DNA of 64,000 nt from Merdimmobilis hominis (GCF_021109255.1 NZ_JAJODG010000002.1); one strand, 5' to 3'; positions 31,597 through 40,666 are shown, numbered from the stretch's first letter. Notes: generated by a model from the letters alone, not told the origin. Numbers and translations are program-made.

Positions 31597-34320
31597 TTGA
31601 AGCGATTCCTGACCGCGCTCACTCTGCTTCTTGTGCTGTTTTCTTCCCTGCTCCCCAGCCCGGTGGCCTTTGCCGCACCGGAGGAACCGGCGGATTCCAT
31701 GCGCGGCATGCTGATCCGCACCCGCAACAACCGGGATTTCCCCACGGCGCCGGGCCAATCGCCCCGGGAATTGAAGCGGCAGCTCCAAACCATGGTGGAG
31801 TTTTCCGCTCAAAACCGGATCAACACCATCTTTTTTGAAGTGGTGCCCTCGGCGGATGGGCTGTTCCTCTCCAAAAGCTATCCCGCCAGCCGGAGTTGGG
31901 TCAAAGCCGGAGGCTCCACCCCCCGCTTCGATCCGTTGCAAACCCTGATCCGCCTCGCGGACAAGCGCTCCATCCGGGTGGTTGCGGTGATCAATCCCTA
32001 CCTGGTGGGGGATGTGGCGGAACCTCTCCCCACATCGGGGCCCGCCGCCGACCCACAAAACCGGATTACCCTTGGCCGTACCGTCTATCTGGACCCCAAC
32101 CGGGCAGAGGTGGAAAACGCCGTCTCCGACCTGGCGGCAGAGTTAGCTGCCCGCTACCCACTGGCGGGGATCGCCTACCACCGGGCCGATCACCAACCCC
32201 TCCTTTCCCTGACGGGATATGAGGGCCGGTTCACCGCCTTGCTCCAGTCCACCAAAGCCAAACTGCCGTCCACTCCTCTGGGGGTACTGGTAGCGGATGA
32301 TTCCCCCCTCGCCCCTGCTCTTTTTCAACTGGCCCAGGAGGGGACGGTGGATTTTCTCCTTCCCCAGGTGACCCATGCCACCGGGGCAGACGGCCGGGCT
32401 GTGCGGGAATCCCTTCGCCCTTGGGCAGAAGCCGCCCAGGAGGGGGGAATTCCCTTTTACACCCAGACCGATGCGGTGCGCCTTTTCATCCCCTCGGATT
32501 CCAGCGGGGAATTCTCCTCCCCTGGGGAATTGGCCGCCCAGTGGGAGATCGGCTGGGAGCTGGGCAGCAGCGGCTTTCTGCTGGACAGTTACACCGCCCT
32601 TCGGGAACCCTACCAAAGCACAGCGGAGCTGCTTCTCGCCTACCAAGTAAAAATCCCTGACCTGAATCTCACCCCCATTTCCCAGGAGTTCCAGATCACC
32701 CGCCCTCAAGCCCCGCTGCGGACTTCCCTCTCCAACTATTACCTGATGGGGACATCCCGGCCCGGTGAGCCGGTTCTCCTGGATGGGGAAGAAATCCCAT
32801 CCGACCCCCGCACCGGCCTGTTCGGGATCCTTCTCCCCCTCTCCCCAGGGGAAAACCGGTTCGCCCTGCGCCAAGGGGATGAAACCTGCACTGCGGTTAT
32901 CACCCAGGCCGAGCCCGCTGCCACCATCGGGGGAATCCTCTCCCCTTACCCCCAGGATTCTGCTCTGGCCTGGTCTGGGGAGCGGCTTACCCTCTTCTGC
33001 ACCGCCCCGTCCGGCGGTTCGGTCACTGCCTCTGTGGGCGGGACGGCGATCCCCCTTTCCCAGGTGGAACCCAAAGCCGATGGCCTGCCTACTAGGTTTG
33101 AGGGGAGTTTCCTCGCCCCAGCGGGTTTCCCCGGGGAAACCCAATCCATCGGGCCGGTGACCTACCAGCTCACCTACCAGGGGAAATCCTCCCGGGTGGA
33201 CTCCTCCGGGGAGGTGTTCTTGGCCGGAGAGGGCGCCAAACCTTCCCTTCGTCTAACCGACTACCTCACCGCTGTCTACGGCGATCCTCCGGTGGAGGGG
33301 GACTTCCGCTTCACCGTCAAGGAAGGGATGACCGCCGAAATCTTGGACGAGACGGAATCCCACTATCAGATCGCCGGCGGAATGGTCAAAAAATCCGCCT
33401 GCCAGGTGCTGACCGGCCCGCCTCCCCAAACCCATGGGCGCTTGGGGGGCTACACCCACTATAAGGAGGGGCGCCGGGAGGAAATCTTGCTCTCCTCCAC
33501 TGTTCCGGTGCCGGTGGAGACCCAGTTTGACGGGACATCCCTCACCCTGACTCTGTATGAGACCGAAGGACTCCCCGACCCCACTTTGCCGGAGGATTCC
33601 CTCTTTGCCACCGCCAAAGCGGAGCGGGAGGGAAGCGTTTGCCGCCTCATCTTCACCTTACAAGAGGGGCAGCAGCTGTGGGGATACCAGTTCTCTTACC
33701 AGGGGAATGACCTCCTTCTCACCTGCCGTAGCCGACCGGAGCCTTCCAGCATCTACGGCAAGCCCTTAACGGGGGTCAAGGTGGTTCTGGACCCAGGCCA
33801 TGGCGGCCAAGACCCTGGCGCACTGGGTGTCCCAGGGGAAAACGGCCCCATGGAGGCGGAGCTCAATCTGGCGGTGGCCAAGGCCCTCTCCTTCCGGTTG
33901 GAACAGCTGGGGGCTTCGGTGATCCTCACCCGGCAAGAGGACGGCCATATCTCCCTAAACGACCGGATGCGTTTGGCGGAAAAGGCGGAGGCGGACTTCT
34001 TCCTCTCCCTGCACCACAACAGCACCGCTGAACAGGTGGATTCCGGCAAAGCGTCCGGCGTGGAGGTGTATTACCATGAGCCCCACCCCTCCCAAAAGTT
34101 AGCCGAAGAGATCGCACAGCGCCTCTCCGCCGCGGCAGGCCGGCCCATGGGCGGGGCCATGGAGAGCTATTACCGGGTCACCCGGATGACCTATGCCCCC
34201 TCGGTGCTGGTGGAATTGGGGTACCTGCCCAACCCGGGGGAATACTCCGATCTTGCCACTGCCTTTTCCATCGGCAAAGAGGCATCTGCCATCGCGGAAG
34301 CTCTGGTGGCATGCTTATAG
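31597..34320 (+). CDS. Secreted GHL10-type glycosidase / N-acetylmuramoyl-L-alanine amidase fusion
   Basis: 907 aa. A signal peptide (about 1-26, cut near VAFA-APEE) is followed by a GHL10/DUF187-like TIM-barrel (about 35-340, with MRGMLIRTRNN and NRINTIFFEVVPSADGLF). A strand-rich middle with Ig/SH3-like character spans about 360-710. A C-terminal amidase_3 domain spans about 722-905. The zinc ligands are visible as DPGHGG, E in MEAELNLA, LHHNS and the catalytic-type VELGYLPN. It should cleave the lactyl-peptide bond of wall peptidoglycan. TTG at 31597 follows GGGAGGTG. The union of the two catalytic-type domains suggests coordinated wall or spore-cortex degradation. Confidence 0.9.
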   Translation: MKRFLTALTLLLVLFSSLLPSPVAFAAPEEPADSMRGMLIRTRNNRDFPTAPGQSPRELKRQLQTMVEFSAQNRINTIFFEVVPSADGLFLSKSYPASRSWVKAGGSTPRFDPLQTLIRLADKRSIRVVAVINPYLVGDVAEPLPTSGPAADPQNRITLGRTVYLDPNRAEVENAVSDLAAELAARYPLAGIAYHRADHQPLLSLTGYEGRFTALLQSTKAKLPSTPLGVLVADDSPLAPALFQLAQEGTVDFLLPQVTHATGADGRAVRESLRPWAEAAQEGGIPFYTQTDAVRLFIPSDSSGEFSSPGELAAQWEIGWELGSSGFLLDSYTALREPYQSTAELLLAYQVKIPDLNLTPISQEFQITRPQAPLRTSLSNYYLMGTSRPGEPVLLDGEEIPSDPRTGLFGILLPLSPGENRFALRQGDETCTAVITQAEPAATIGGILSPYPQDSALAWSGERLTLFCTAPSGGSVTASVGGTAIPLSQVEPKADGLPTRFEGSFLAPAGFPGETQSIGPVTYQLTYQGKSSRVDSSGEVFLAGEGAKPSLRLTDYLTAVYGDPPVEGDFRFTVKEGMTAEILDETESHYQIAGGMVKKSACQVLTGPPPQTHGRLGGYTHYKEGRREEILLSSTVPVPVETQFDGTSLTLTLYETEGLPDPTLPEDSLFATAKAEREGSVCRLIFTLQEGQQLWGYQFSYQGNDLLLTCRSRPEPSSIYGKPLTGVKVVLDPGHGGQDPGALGVPGENGPMEAELNLAVAKALSFRLEQLGASVILTRQEDGHISLNDRMRLAEKAEADFFLSLHHNSTAEQVDSGKASGVEVYYHEPHPSQKLAEEIAQRLSAAAGRPMGGAMESYYRVTRMTYAPSVLVELGYLPNPGEYSDLATAFSIGKEASAIAEALVACL

Positions 34321-34348
34321 CTATGTTTTAAAAAAGGAGATTTTTTGT

Positions 34349-34801
34349 ATGCATTTTCCCAGCAAAATCGACCCGTCCAGCAACTTTTTTGCCATCCTGT
34401 TTTCCGCCTTTACCGCGGTGGTGATTGTGGTTGCGGTTGCCAAGCGCAGCCTGCCCCTCTATCTGCTCAGCGCAGTCATCGCCTTTGTCTGCATCTATTA
34501 CTTCATCGGGCCCATCTTCGACACCTGTTACCGGCTGGAAAAAGAGGGGTTGCGGGTCAAGAGCGGCTTCTTCTTCAATAAGCTGTTTGACTACGGGGAA
34601 ATTGTGGCGGTGGATGCCATCCAGAGCCGCAAGTTTGCCCCCGCCCTCTCCAAAGAGCGGCTGCGCATTGAGTTCCTCCGCCCTGACGGCCCCCAGATCC
34701 TCCAGATTTCCCCCATACGGGAGGAGGAGTTTTTGAAGGAGCTGAACCTGCACATCCAGTTTGCCAAAGACCACCCAGAGCTCTCCACCGCCAAACGCTA
34801 A
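34349..34801 (+). CDS. bPH_4 (DUF1200)-like PH-domain membrane protein
   Basis: 150 aa. Two helices (about 12-30 and 33-52) are followed by a bacterial PH-like domain with YRLEKEGLRVKSGFFFNKLF and DYGEIVAVDAI. These match the PF06713 (bPH_4) pattern. Start ATG 34349 follows AAAAAGGAGA by 8 nt. The domain would face the cytoplasm and might bind lipids or proteins. It stands between the wall amidase and an unknown secretory membrane protein. Confidence 0.75.
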   Translation: MHFPSKIDPSSNFFAILFSAFTAVVIVVAVAKRSLPLYLLSAVIAFVCIYYFIGPIFDTCYRLEKEGLRVKSGFFFNKLFDYGEIVAVDAIQSRKFAPALSKERLRIEFLRPDGPQILQISPIREEEFLKELNLHIQFAKDHPELSTAKR

Positions 34802-34833
34802 CCCACCTTTCCTTGATGCCGGGAGGCGATTTG

Positions 34834-35688
34834 ATGAAAACCTGGAAGCGTGTTCTTCTGATGGCATTTGCCCTGCTCTGCTGTTCCGCAGTGGCCTTTG
34901 GGGACATGGGCCCCAAGGACCGCCTGACCATCCGCCTTACCAACCCGCCGGACGAGCCCTATTATCTAGACCTGCTCACCCAATCCCCAGGGGATTATGA
35001 CAATCTGGGGGAAAAGAGGTACACCCTGGATCCGGACATCCTCTCCTGCCTCTTCCAGTATGAGGGGGAAGACTGGTTCCCGGCTTTGGCCGGCGGCACC
35101 CGCATCCCTCTGTTCGGGAAATTGACCGGGGAGCCCAATGGGGACGCCATGATTCACACCTTTTCCTACTTTGGGCTGCCCAGTACCTACCGGATCATTG
35201 TAGCTGCCCAAAACGGCCAAGTCGTTGTTTCAGAGCCGCGCACACGTCAGGTCCTTCAGGGGACGGTGACCTTTGACTACGCCACTGGGGAACTGACCAG
35301 CCCACCCCTGTGGATCGCTTATCTTGTCCAATTCCTTTCCACCTGTATCCCCACGCTGGCTGTTGAGGGGGTGATTCTCCTTCTGTTCGGTTTCTCCCTG
35401 AAGGAGAACGGGAAGGTCTTTTTCCTGGTCAACCTGGCAACCCAGCTGCTCCTCACCGCCACGTTGGGGGCGACCCTTCTAAAACAAGGTCCGTTGGCCG
35501 CCTACTTCACCCAATTCCCGGTGGAGATCGCCATTTTAGCAGCGGAGGCCCTTCTTTACCGCCGGTTCCTAAAAGGCCGCTCACCCGCCAGGCGCACCGC
35601 CTATGGGGCAGCGGCAAATCTGGCCAGCTGGGGGTTGGGATTCTTCCTTTTATCCCAGCAATACGGCTTTCTTCTGCACTTTTTATAA
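34834..35688 (+). CDS. Membrane protein with N-terminal extracytoplasmic domain, unknown
   Basis: 284 aa. The signal peptide is about 1-24 (MAFALLCCSAVAFG). An extracytoplasmic domain spans about 25-165, with TIRLTNPPDEPYYLDLLT near the start. Four or five hydrophobic segments follow between about 168 and 280. The N-terminal domain has a beta-rich, cell-surface look but no family I recognise. Start ATG follows GGGAGGCGATTTG. It is probably in the operon with the PH-like gene (32 nt gap). Role unknown. Confidence 0.7.
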   Translation: MKTWKRVLLMAFALLCCSAVAFGDMGPKDRLTIRLTNPPDEPYYLDLLTQSPGDYDNLGEKRYTLDPDILSCLFQYEGEDWFPALAGGTRIPLFGKLTGEPNGDAMIHTFSYFGLPSTYRIIVAAQNGQVVVSEPRTRQVLQGTVTFDYATGELTSPPLWIAYLVQFLSTCIPTLAVEGVILLLFGFSLKENGKVFFLVNLATQLLLTATLGATLLKQGPLAAYFTQFPVEIAILAAEALLYRRFLKGRSPARRTAYGAAANLASWGLGFFLLSQQYGFLLHFL

Positions 35689-35703
35689 TCGCAAGAAAAG
35701 CCT

Positions 35704-35732
35704 TTGACATTTTTCGGTTCCCATTGTACAAT
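35704..35732 (+). promoter_or_regulatory. SigA promoter of trmB, inside a perfect palindrome
   Basis: TTGACA (35704-35709), 17 nt, TACAAT (35727-35732). The spacer and -10 lie within the perfect 28-nt dyad 35714-35741 (half-site TCGGTTCCCATTGT). The transcript start would be near 35739. Confidence 0.8.
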
Positions 35733-35741
35733 GGGAACCGA
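35714..35741. repeat. 28-bp perfect palindrome (operator or terminator)
   Basis: Each 14-nt half is the exact complement of the other, with the centre on GTAC. It is followed by TTTCTTTT, so the RNA form would also be a terminator for the upstream gene. As DNA it covers the trmB promoter. Confidence 0.75.
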
Positions 35742-35771
35742 TTTCTTTTGATGAAACGAGGCGAAAAACCC

Positions 35772-36449
35772 ATGCGCATGCGCAAAAAGAAAAACCGGGA
35801 CGCCCGGATGGAGCGGTGCCAGGCCGTTTGGGTGCGGGAGCCTGCCCTACTTCGGGGCCATTGGCGGGAGCGGTTCCGCCCCGGCTGTGAACTGCGGCTG
35901 GAAATCGGCTGTGGAAAGGGCGCTTTCACCGTCAAAACTGCCCAAAATGAACCGGATGTGTTTTTGGTGGGGCTGGAGCGGTCCCCCGATGCCGCCCTCA
36001 TTGCCATGGAGCGGGCGATAGAGGCCGGGCTGACCAACGTCGCCTTTGTCTGCGGGGATGCGGCTTATCTCTCCGACCTGTTTGCCCCCGGCGAAGTGGA
36101 CCGCATCTACCTCAACTTCAGCGACCCCTGGCCCAGCAAACGCCACGCCAAACGGCGGCTGACCCATAAAAACTTCCTGATGGGTTATCGCAAGGTGCTC
36201 AAAGAGGGCGGGCAAATCCACTTTAAAACCGACAACCGCCCCCTGTTCGATTTCTCTCTGGAGGAGTTCCCTGCCGCTGGCTTCACCTTGTCTGAGGTCA
36301 CCAACGACCTCCACGCCCAAGGGATCTGCGGCATTATGACCGATTATGAGGCCAAATTCCACAGCGAGGGAGTCCCTATCAACCGCTGCGTTGCCACCAT
36401 GGGCCCGCTTCCAGAGGCTATGCCTTCTACAGAGAAAATACCGGAATAA
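35772..36449 (+). CDS. trmB: tRNA (guanine-N7-)-methyltransferase TrmB
   Basis: 225 aa. The SAM-binding motif is LEIGCGKGAFTVKTA near 45-58. The family signatures NFSDPWPSKRHAKRR (about 117-131) and FKTDNRPLFDFSLEEF (about 156-171) follow. It methylates G46 of tRNAs at N7. The ATG at 35772 lies behind ACGAGG. A strong promoter and a following bidirectional terminator make it a single-gene unit. Confidence 0.95.
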   Translation: MRMRKKKNRDARMERCQAVWVREPALLRGHWRERFRPGCELRLEIGCGKGAFTVKTAQNEPDVFLVGLERSPDAALIAMERAIEAGLTNVAFVCGDAAYLSDLFAPGEVDRIYLNFSDPWPSKRHAKRRLTHKNFLMGYRKVLKEGGQIHFKTDNRPLFDFSLEEFPAAGFTLSEVTNDLHAQGICGIMTDYEAKFHSEGVPINRCVATMGPLPEAMPSTEKIPE

Positions 36450-36455
36450 ACACAA

Positions 36456-36486
36456 AAATGGCTCCCCCAATTGGGGGAGCCATTTT
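36456..36486. terminator. Bidirectional terminator between trmB and M20 amidohydrolase
   Basis: A perfect stem AAAATGGCTCCCCC-AATT-GGGGGAGCCATTTT. Confidence 0.93.
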
Positions 36487-36497
36487 CCAATTCTGTG

Positions 36498-37916
36498 TTA
36501 GATTCTGGGTTTGGCATCTTTGCCAACGGGGCAGATGTACTTGCCGCCGGTGACTTTGACATACTCTTCGTGAGCTTTCTTCAGCATCTCGGGATCTTCC
36601 AAGGAATTGATGGTGGCCAGAGCAATAACTTTGGCTACGCATAAAATCGCCTTGTGGGTGATGGAAGAAGCGCTCTGTGCAGTGATCTGCCAGCTGTGGC
36701 CGGGAGTGCCGTTGGCATAGCAAGCAGCGTTCAACTGAGCGGTGGGGCAGGCGTAGCTGGCATCGCCAACGTCGGTGGAGCCGAAGCCGTAGGAATCGCT
36801 CTTCACGTAAGGAGCAACATCCTCAATCAGGGCAACACCGCGGTATTTGTCAGGATCGGGGTAGTTGGGAGCCAAACGTTTCAGGGCAGCTTCCTTCTCA
36901 TTGTCGTTCAGGTCTTTATAGAAGCTCTCAGCCAAAGCGCGGTCCGCATCGTCAAACTCGGGGCCGCCCACTGCCAGGAAAGCATCGGACAGAACGCCGG
37001 ACAGAACGTCGTTGGGGACATAATCGCACATGCCGGCCGGGAAGTCCATCTCGACGGTGGTTCCGGTGATCAGGGCTGCGCCGCGGGCGATGTCTTTGAT
37101 TCTCTCAGCAATCTCAAGGACTTGTTTAATCTTGGGGGCGCGGATGAAATATTTGGTCTGGGCATGATCCTGCACCACGTTGGGAGCGGGGCCGCCCACA
37201 TCCTGGTATGCGTAGTGGATTCTAGCCTCAGCAATTACATGCTCACGCAGGTAGTTGACGCCGACGTTCATGATCTCGCAGGCATCCAGGGCGCTTCTGC
37301 CCAGGTGAGGAGCAGCAGCGGCATGGGCGGTCTTGCCTTTGAAGGTGAAGTAGGCGCACATATTCGCCAAGCTGCTGGCGGACTGAACGGTATTGCAGTT
37401 GCCGGGATGCCAGGTATAGCAGGCGTCCAGATCATCATAGTAACCGTCTCTCGCCAGGAACATTTTGCCCCAACCAGCTTCTTCAGCAGGGCAGCCGTAA
37501 TATCTTACTGTACCTTTAATGCCATGAGCCTGCATATAGTCTTTTGCCGCAATAGCAGCACCCAGAGCAGCAGCACCCAGTGCGCAGTGGCCGCAGCCAT
37601 GGCCAGGTCCGCCCGCTTCAATGGGGCTATGTACATTTTTGCATGCTTCCTGGCTCAGGGAAGGCAGGGCATCAAACTCGCCCAAGATACCGATGATGGG
37701 ATGGCCACTGCCATAAGTGCCGATGAACGCAGTGGAGATGCCGTCAACGTTTTCCTCTACCTCAAAACCCTGCTCTTTCAGAACACGGATCAGCGCCGCA
37801 GCGGATTTTTCCTCACGGAAGTACAGTTCAGGGGTAGCCCAAATCTCGTCGTTCAGGTTAACCAGAACGTCCTTTTTGCCTTCGACTATTTTTTTAATTT
37901 CTTCAACTCTAGTCAT
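36498..37916 (-). CDS. M20-family amidohydrolase (AbgB-like), copy 1
   Basis: 472 aa of the M20 zinc-peptidase / aminobenzoyl-glutamate hydrolase (AbgB) branch. Metal-site regions are GGPGHGCGHCALGAAAL near 102-118 and the YGCPAEEAGWGK acid pair near 140-150, then the dimerisation domain with HAAAAPHLGRSALDA near 200. It probably removes an aryl, acyl or amino-acid group from an N-acylated substrate in the cytosol. ATG at 37916 follows GGGAGGAAATTGCACAA. It is one of two tandem copies, each with its own promoter; no AbgT transporter is nearby. Confidence 0.9.
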   Translation of the reverse strand: MTRVEEIKKIVEGKKDVLVNLNDEIWATPELYFREEKSAAALIRVLKEQGFEVEENVDGISTAFIGTYGSGHPIIGILGEFDALPSLSQEACKNVHSPIEAGGPGHGCGHCALGAAALGAAIAAKDYMQAHGIKGTVRYYGCPAEEAGWGKMFLARDGYYDDLDACYTWHPGNCNTVQSASSLANMCAYFTFKGKTAHAAAAPHLGRSALDACEIMNVGVNYLREHVIAEARIHYAYQDVGGPAPNVVQDHAQTKYFIRAPKIKQVLEIAERIKDIARGAALITGTTVEMDFPAGMCDYVPNDVLSGVLSDAFLAVGGPEFDDADRALAESFYKDLNDNEKEAALKRLAPNYPDPDKYRGVALIEDVAPYVKSDSYGFGSTDVGDASYACPTAQLNAACYANGTPGHSWQITAQSASSITHKAILCVAKVIALATINSLEDPEMLKKAHEEYVKVTGGKYICPVGKDAKPRI

Positions 37917-37964
37917 TTGTGCAATTTCCTCCCTTTCATTTAATTCAGATTTGCTTGTATCTTT

Positions 37965-37993
37965 AGTGTACGGCCTTTTTGTTGAAATGTCAA
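37965..37993 (-). promoter_or_regulatory. SigA promoter of M20 copy 1
   Basis: Minus strand: TTGACA (37993-37988), 17 nt, TACACT (37970-37965). Confidence 0.85.
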
Positions 37994-38081
37994 TACAAAA
38001 TATTTATCGCGTTAATCATTTTTATTTATTCTGTGATAATAGACGAACTTTAGCACTGTTGATTGTATGTCTTACCCGTAG

Positions 38082-38122
38082 AAAAAATGCCCCCGCATTC
38101 CATGCGGAGGCACTTGTTTTTT
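38082..38122 (-). terminator. Terminator of M20 copy 2
   Basis: A TGCCTCCGCAT / ATGCGGGGGCA stem with U-tracts on both sides, 7 nt past the stop. Confidence 0.85.
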
Positions 38123-38128
38123 ACAAAA

Positions 38129-39553
38129 TTACAGCAGGGGCACCACGTCATCCGGCACAGGGCAGATGTATTTCCCACCTGCCAGTTTATTGAATTCCGC
38201 CCGGGCTGCCTGGAGGGTCTCGGGGTCTTCCATTACATTGACCGAGGCTAGGGCCATGGCCTTTGCCGCAGCCAAGAGGCCTTTGTGGGCGATAGAGGAG
38301 CCGCACTGGGCGGTTACCTGCCAAGAGTGGCCAGGGGTCCCATTGGCATAACAGGCCGCGTTGAGCTGGGCGGTAGGGCAGGCATAGCTGACATCTCCCA
38401 CGTCGGTGGAACCGGGCTGCACATAGTCGGTTTTGACAAAGGGTGCTACCTCTTCCACGAGAGGTGCCGTGCGGTATGTGTCAATCTGCTCGGGGGTGTA
38501 CTGGGGGCGAAGCCGCTTGAGGGAAGCTTCCACTTCGTCGTCGCTGTAGCCCTTGCGGAACTGGGCAGCCAAAGCCCTGTCGGCGTCGTCAAACTCCGGG
38601 GCCCCAGTGGCAAGAAAAGCGTCGGATAGGGCTTTGCTCAGCACCGTGTTGGGCTGGTAATCGCACAGGCCGTCCGAAATCTGGATCTCCAGCTCGGTGC
38701 CGGTGATGAGGGCTGCGCCGCGGGCGATGTCCTTCACCCGCTCACAGAGGGCCAGCACCTGGGAGACCCGGGGAGAGCGCATATAGTAGAACACACAGGC
38801 GTGGTCCTGCACCACATTGGGGGCGGGACCACCCACATCGGTGTAAGCATAGTGGACCCGCTCTTCAGGGAGCATATGCTCCCGCAGGTAGTTGGTGCCC
38901 ACGCTCATGATCTCGCAGGCATCCAGGGCGCTGCGGCCCAGGTGGGGAGCTGCTGCCGCGTGGGCGGTCTTCCCTTTGAATTTAAAGAAGATGCACACAT
39001 TGGCAAGGCTGCTGATGCCCCAAACCGAGTTGGCGTTGCCGGGGTGCCAAGTAAAGGCGGCATCCAAATGGTCAAAGCAACCCTCCCGCGCCATAAACAT
39101 CTTGCCACTGCCGGTCTCCTCGCCGGGGCAGCCATAGTATTCAATAGTGCCTTTAAGGCCGTTTTTCTCCATGTATTCCTTGACGGCGATGACAGCCCCC
39201 AGGGAGCCCGCCCCCAAGGCGTTGTGCCCGCATCCGTGGCCATTGCCCCCGGCGACCAGCTCGTCGTGATGGGTGCATCCAGGCTTCTGGCTCAGGGAGG
39301 GCAGGGCGTCATATTCGCCCAGAATGCCCACCGCCGGGTGGCCGCTTCCAAATACCCCTTTAAAAGCAGTGGGGATACCGCCCAACCCGGTGGTCACCTC
39401 AAATCCCTCCGCCTTAAGAGCGGCGATGATGGCATCGGCGGATTTTGTCTCTTGGAAGCCCAGTTCCGCGGCCTCCCACACTTTCATGCTGGTGTCGATG
39501 ATCAAGTCCTTTTTATCTTCGACAAATTGTTTGATCTGTGCGACTTTATCCAA
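38129..39553 (-). CDS. M20-family amidohydrolase (AbgB-like), copy 2
   Basis: 474 aa, collinear with copy 1: NGHGCGHNALGAGSLGAV, YGCPGEETGSGKMF, HAAAAPHLGRSALDACEIM and the C-terminal STDVGDVSYACPTAQLNA. The two differ throughout, so the duplication is not recent. The TTG start at 39553 follows AGGAGGAAACAAGAG. It has a strong separate promoter, so the copies may be regulated differently and may hydrolyse different amides. Confidence 0.9.
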   Translation of the reverse strand: MDKVAQIKQFVEDKKDLIIDTSMKVWEAAELGFQETKSADAIIAALKAEGFEVTTGLGGIPTAFKGVFGSGHPAVGILGEYDALPSLSQKPGCTHHDELVAGGNGHGCGHNALGAGSLGAVIAVKEYMEKNGLKGTIEYYGCPGEETGSGKMFMAREGCFDHLDAAFTWHPGNANSVWGISSLANVCIFFKFKGKTAHAAAAPHLGRSALDACEIMSVGTNYLREHMLPEERVHYAYTDVGGPAPNVVQDHACVFYYMRSPRVSQVLALCERVKDIARGAALITGTELEIQISDGLCDYQPNTVLSKALSDAFLATGAPEFDDADRALAAQFRKGYSDDEVEASLKRLRPQYTPEQIDTYRTAPLVEEVAPFVKTDYVQPGSTDVGDVSYACPTAQLNAACYANGTPGHSWQVTAQCGSSIAHKGLLAAAKAMALASVNVMEDPETLQAARAEFNKLAGGKYICPVPDDVVPLL

Positions 39554-39601
39554 CTCTTGTTTCCTCCTATCCCAACCCTGGTTATTGTTGAATTACTATA
39601 C

Positions 39602-39630
39602 ATTTTAAACGCATAAACTTTCAAAGTCAA
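39602..39630 (-). promoter_or_regulatory. SigA promoter of M20 copy 2
   Basis: Minus strand: TTGACT (39630-39625), 17 nt, TAAAAT (39607-39602). The remaining gap 39631-39868 up to the ZIP gene shows nothing else I can name. Confidence 0.82.
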
Positions 39631-39868
39631 TAGCTGAAACCCAGAAGTCCATAGGATTTTAGTTGCGGAATCTGTCAGAAACTGCTAGAATGGGAAACAG
39701 AAATGATAGCCTAGGCTCACATTTGGGAATATCTGGAGATTAGAAAGGGTGGTTCTGCGGCCTCCCCCTGCTCCTGCTAAGGTGGACACGCCCCCTTTTC
39801 TAGGGATTTTCCAGCCTTTTCCCAGGTGAGGCAACGGCGGATTCCATTGGCGGAGGAGATGTTATTCT

Positions 39869-40648
39869 GTGCTAGAGACCCTTTTGATATCCTGTGCGGC
39901 GGGGGTGATTGGAACCGGAACCGGCGGGGTGATCGGCCTCTTATTGGGGGAGAGCTCCAAGCGGTCGATGAGCTATCTGCTGTCCTTTGCTTCAGGTGTG
40001 ATGGTCAGCATCGTGTGTTTTGACCTGATCCCCGAATCCCTGGAGCTGGCCAGCCTCTCTACTGTGGTGGTCAGCATCATCTTGGGCGCGGTGATCGTCC
40101 AGTTCCTCAACGCCCTCATCGACCGGCTCTCCCGCACCCCCGAAACTCATGTGGAATTGGAGGAGCTCCACCACCAGGAGGAGATCCTCAACCCCCAGCG
40201 GAAGCAGTCGATGCTGATGTCCGGCCTTGTGATGTTTGCCGCCATCTCGCTGCACAACCTGCCGGAGGGGATGGCCATTGGCTCTGGGGCCAGCCATGAC
40301 GCCCAGATGGGGCTGACCCTGGCCGTGCTGATTGCGCTGCACAACATCCCTGAGGGGATGAGCATCGGCGTCCCACTGATCGCCGGCGGTATGGCCAAGT
40401 GGAAGGCAGTGCTGCTCACCGCCCTCTCCGGCGCGCCGACATTGGTAGGCGGGGCCTTGGGTGCCTACCTGGGCAGCGGTGGAGATGCATTGGTAGCCAT
40501 CTCCCTAGCCCTGGCCGCTGGGGCGATGCTGTATGTCACCTACTGTGAAATCCTGCCTCAGGTCATCCTGCTCAACCAGGAGCGGGGACCGGCGGTGTTC
40601 ACCATCATGGGAATCATCCTAGGTCTTTTGATGGTCCACGCGTTGTAA
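39869..40648 (+). CDS. ZIP-family divalent metal transporter
   Basis: 259 aa with about 8 helices. The TM4 and TM5 metal motifs are HNLPEGMAIG (about residues 128-137) and HNIPEGMSIG (about 157-166), which form the binuclear transport site. A His/Glu-rich loop, HVELEELHHQEEIL, lies between helices 3 and 4. Probably imports Zn or a related cation. The GTG start at 39869 has GGAGGAGAT about 8-10 nt upstream. Neighbours MscS and MntP make this an ion-handling stretch. Confidence 0.92.
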   Translation: MLETLLISCAAGVIGTGTGGVIGLLLGESSKRSMSYLLSFASGVMVSIVCFDLIPESLELASLSTVVVSIILGAVIVQFLNALIDRLSRTPETHVELEELHHQEEILNPQRKQSMLMSGLVMFAAISLHNLPEGMAIGSGASHDAQMGLTLAVLIALHNIPEGMSIGVPLIAGGMAKWKAVLLTALSGAPTLVGGALGAYLGSGGDALVAISLALAAGAMLYVTYCEILPQVILLNQERGPAVFTIMGIILGLLMVHAL

Positions 40649-40666
40649 TTCTTTTTCCGTTGTACC

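Noticed and set aside
39631..39868. Possible metal riboswitch before the ZIP gene
   Set aside because: No conserved class-specific blocks recognised; only scattered short repeats.
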